From contig PAPJ01000033.1 in assembly GCA_002709045.1 (NCBI GenBank), forward strand, positions 1 through 32,979: a stretch of 32,979 bases of DNA. Direction: 5' to 3'. The position numbers and the translations under genes were made by a program. Source of the DNA: Planctomycetaceae bacterium (lineage in GTDB: Bacteria; Planctomycetota; Planctomycetia; Pirellulales; Pirellulaceae). The notes below the pieces were generated by a model. That model was given only the letters and a program-made list of their open reading frames with translations. It was not told the DNA's origin and did no database searches. Within the stretch, counting starts at the first letter, position 1, and every line of letters starts with the position of its first letter. Positions 31,760 through 32,979 of the stretch are shown here, one piece after another.

Positions 31760-32341
31760 CTACTGTACGTCCAGTTCTGCCACCAACTGGTCGACTTTTG
31801 AAGCCAACCAAACTTTACAGATTGCATAACTTCCAAAAAACAAACCTATAAATAACATGTCACCCAGAATGGTTTGACGGAAGAAAGGCAATGCAGCGGT
31901 GTAACACTCTAATAAGCCTATGATGTCCCTGCTATAGAACGAACTACTCCCCCAAACAGCGAGATTTGTTCCAAGATAAAATAAAATCGAAAACCCAAAT
32001 CCGCTTATCCCTACCAATAAAACTGTCAACGCCGGAGACTTGTTATTTCGAGCGATTTTTCTCAGTGGTTTACCGGCAACCACCGGCAATGCAAGCAAAG
32101 TATAAACTGCAAACATCACTATTGGAGCATAACCTCCAAAATACAAATCACTTGCGATCAAAACCGCTAAGGGAACAGTTACAGCTAAAAGTCGACCGCC
32201 AAGCAAATATCCAGCCAGCAAGGCTAAAGCCGCTACCGGCGAAACATTTGGATAATCTTCAAGCAACATACGCAGAACAATGCCCACACATACCAGAAGT
32301 ACTAAGAGAAGAATTTCAGTCTTGTTTATTTTAGAATTCAT
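31760..32341 (-). CDS. DUF6580-like integral membrane protein, possible vitamin transporter component
   Basis: 193 residues with about five to six transmembrane segments (ILLLVLLVCVGIVLRMLL, PVAALALLAGYLLGGRLLAV, PIVMFAVYTLLALPVVAG, ALTVLLVGISGFGFSILFYL, LFIGLFFGSYAICKVWL). The pattern NVSPVAALALLAGY, YLGTNLAVW, LLECYTAALPFFRQTILGD is that of DUF6580, which resembles ECF-transporter substrate-binding (S) components. The family is widespread in Bacteroidetes and Planctomycetes. The neighbouring gene is a DUF4430-like exported protein, encoded convergently and only 4 bp away. Transport of a vitamin is inference. No ATPase gene is close. Confidence 0.75.
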   Translation of the reverse strand: MNSKINKTEILLLVLLVCVGIVLRMLLEDYPNVSPVAALALLAGYLLGGRLLAVTVPLAVLIASDLYFGGYAPIVMFAVYTLLALPVVAGKPLRKIARNNKSPALTVLLVGISGFGFSILFYLGTNLAVWGSSSFYSRDIIGLLECYTAALPFFRQTILGDMLFIGLFFGSYAICKVWLASKVDQLVAELDVQ

Positions 32342-32366
32342 ATTTAATCAATATTTCTAGACCCAC

Positions 32367-32979
<613 letters not shown>

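Overview
The window looks like chromosomal DNA from a planctomycete of fairly low GC (roughly mid-40s percent, estimated by eye). The clearest sign is the four-gene block at 4867-14157, whose families (DUF1501, PPC-repeat protein, DUF1549/DUF1553 with heme-like CxxCH motifs, and cytochrome-like plus WD40) are greatly expanded in Planctomycetes. Other signs are a PmoA-like (DUF6807) secreted protein, a CsrA outside any flagellar context, many exported proteins of unknown function, and starts that often lack a strong Shine-Dalgarno. I see no phage, transposon, CRISPR array, rRNA or tRNA.

Layout, left to right. 1-1214: two minus-strand exported proteins of unknown function, the first cut by the window edge and carrying five copies of a 12-bp repeat. 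1441-2415 (+): UDP-glucuronate decarboxylase (UDP-xylose synthase), separated by a bidirectional terminator from the convergent PmoA-like gene (2482-3441, -). 3824-4420 (+): a small unknown gene followed by csrA, whose Shine-Dalgarno sits inside a near-consensus CsrA site. 4867-14157 (+): the planctomycete surface/redox block. 14179-14598 (-): YjbQ family protein. 14599-15443: mostly gene-free AT-rich DNA with what may be a decayed small gene. 15444-15665 (+): a small unknown protein, then a bidirectional terminator.

From 22600 down to 15810 the minus strand carries a 709-aa exported protein, a 158-aa partner, a TolC-type outer-membrane protein, thymidylate kinase (tmk) and DNA polymerase III delta' (holB). 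tmk and holB sit side by side, as in many bacteria. 22920-26384 (+) holds a large lipoprotein with DUF11-like repeats and a 7-copy (EEQL) repeat, then a stand-alone LigD phosphoesterase-like protein. From 31252 down to 26381 the minus strand carries a close-packed run: acyl-CoA synthetase (AMP-binding), ispD, an unknown gene, tyrS and a membrane-anchored unknown. 31366-32341 holds a convergent pair, a DUF4430-like exported protein and a DUF6580-like membrane protein, which may act in vitamin capture.

The window ends inside a groEL on the minus strand. Its classical GGM-rich C-terminus does not stop but reads on in frame for about 150 more residues of unknown sequence. This is the most unusual thing in the window, although a misassembly at the GGM repeat must be excluded first.
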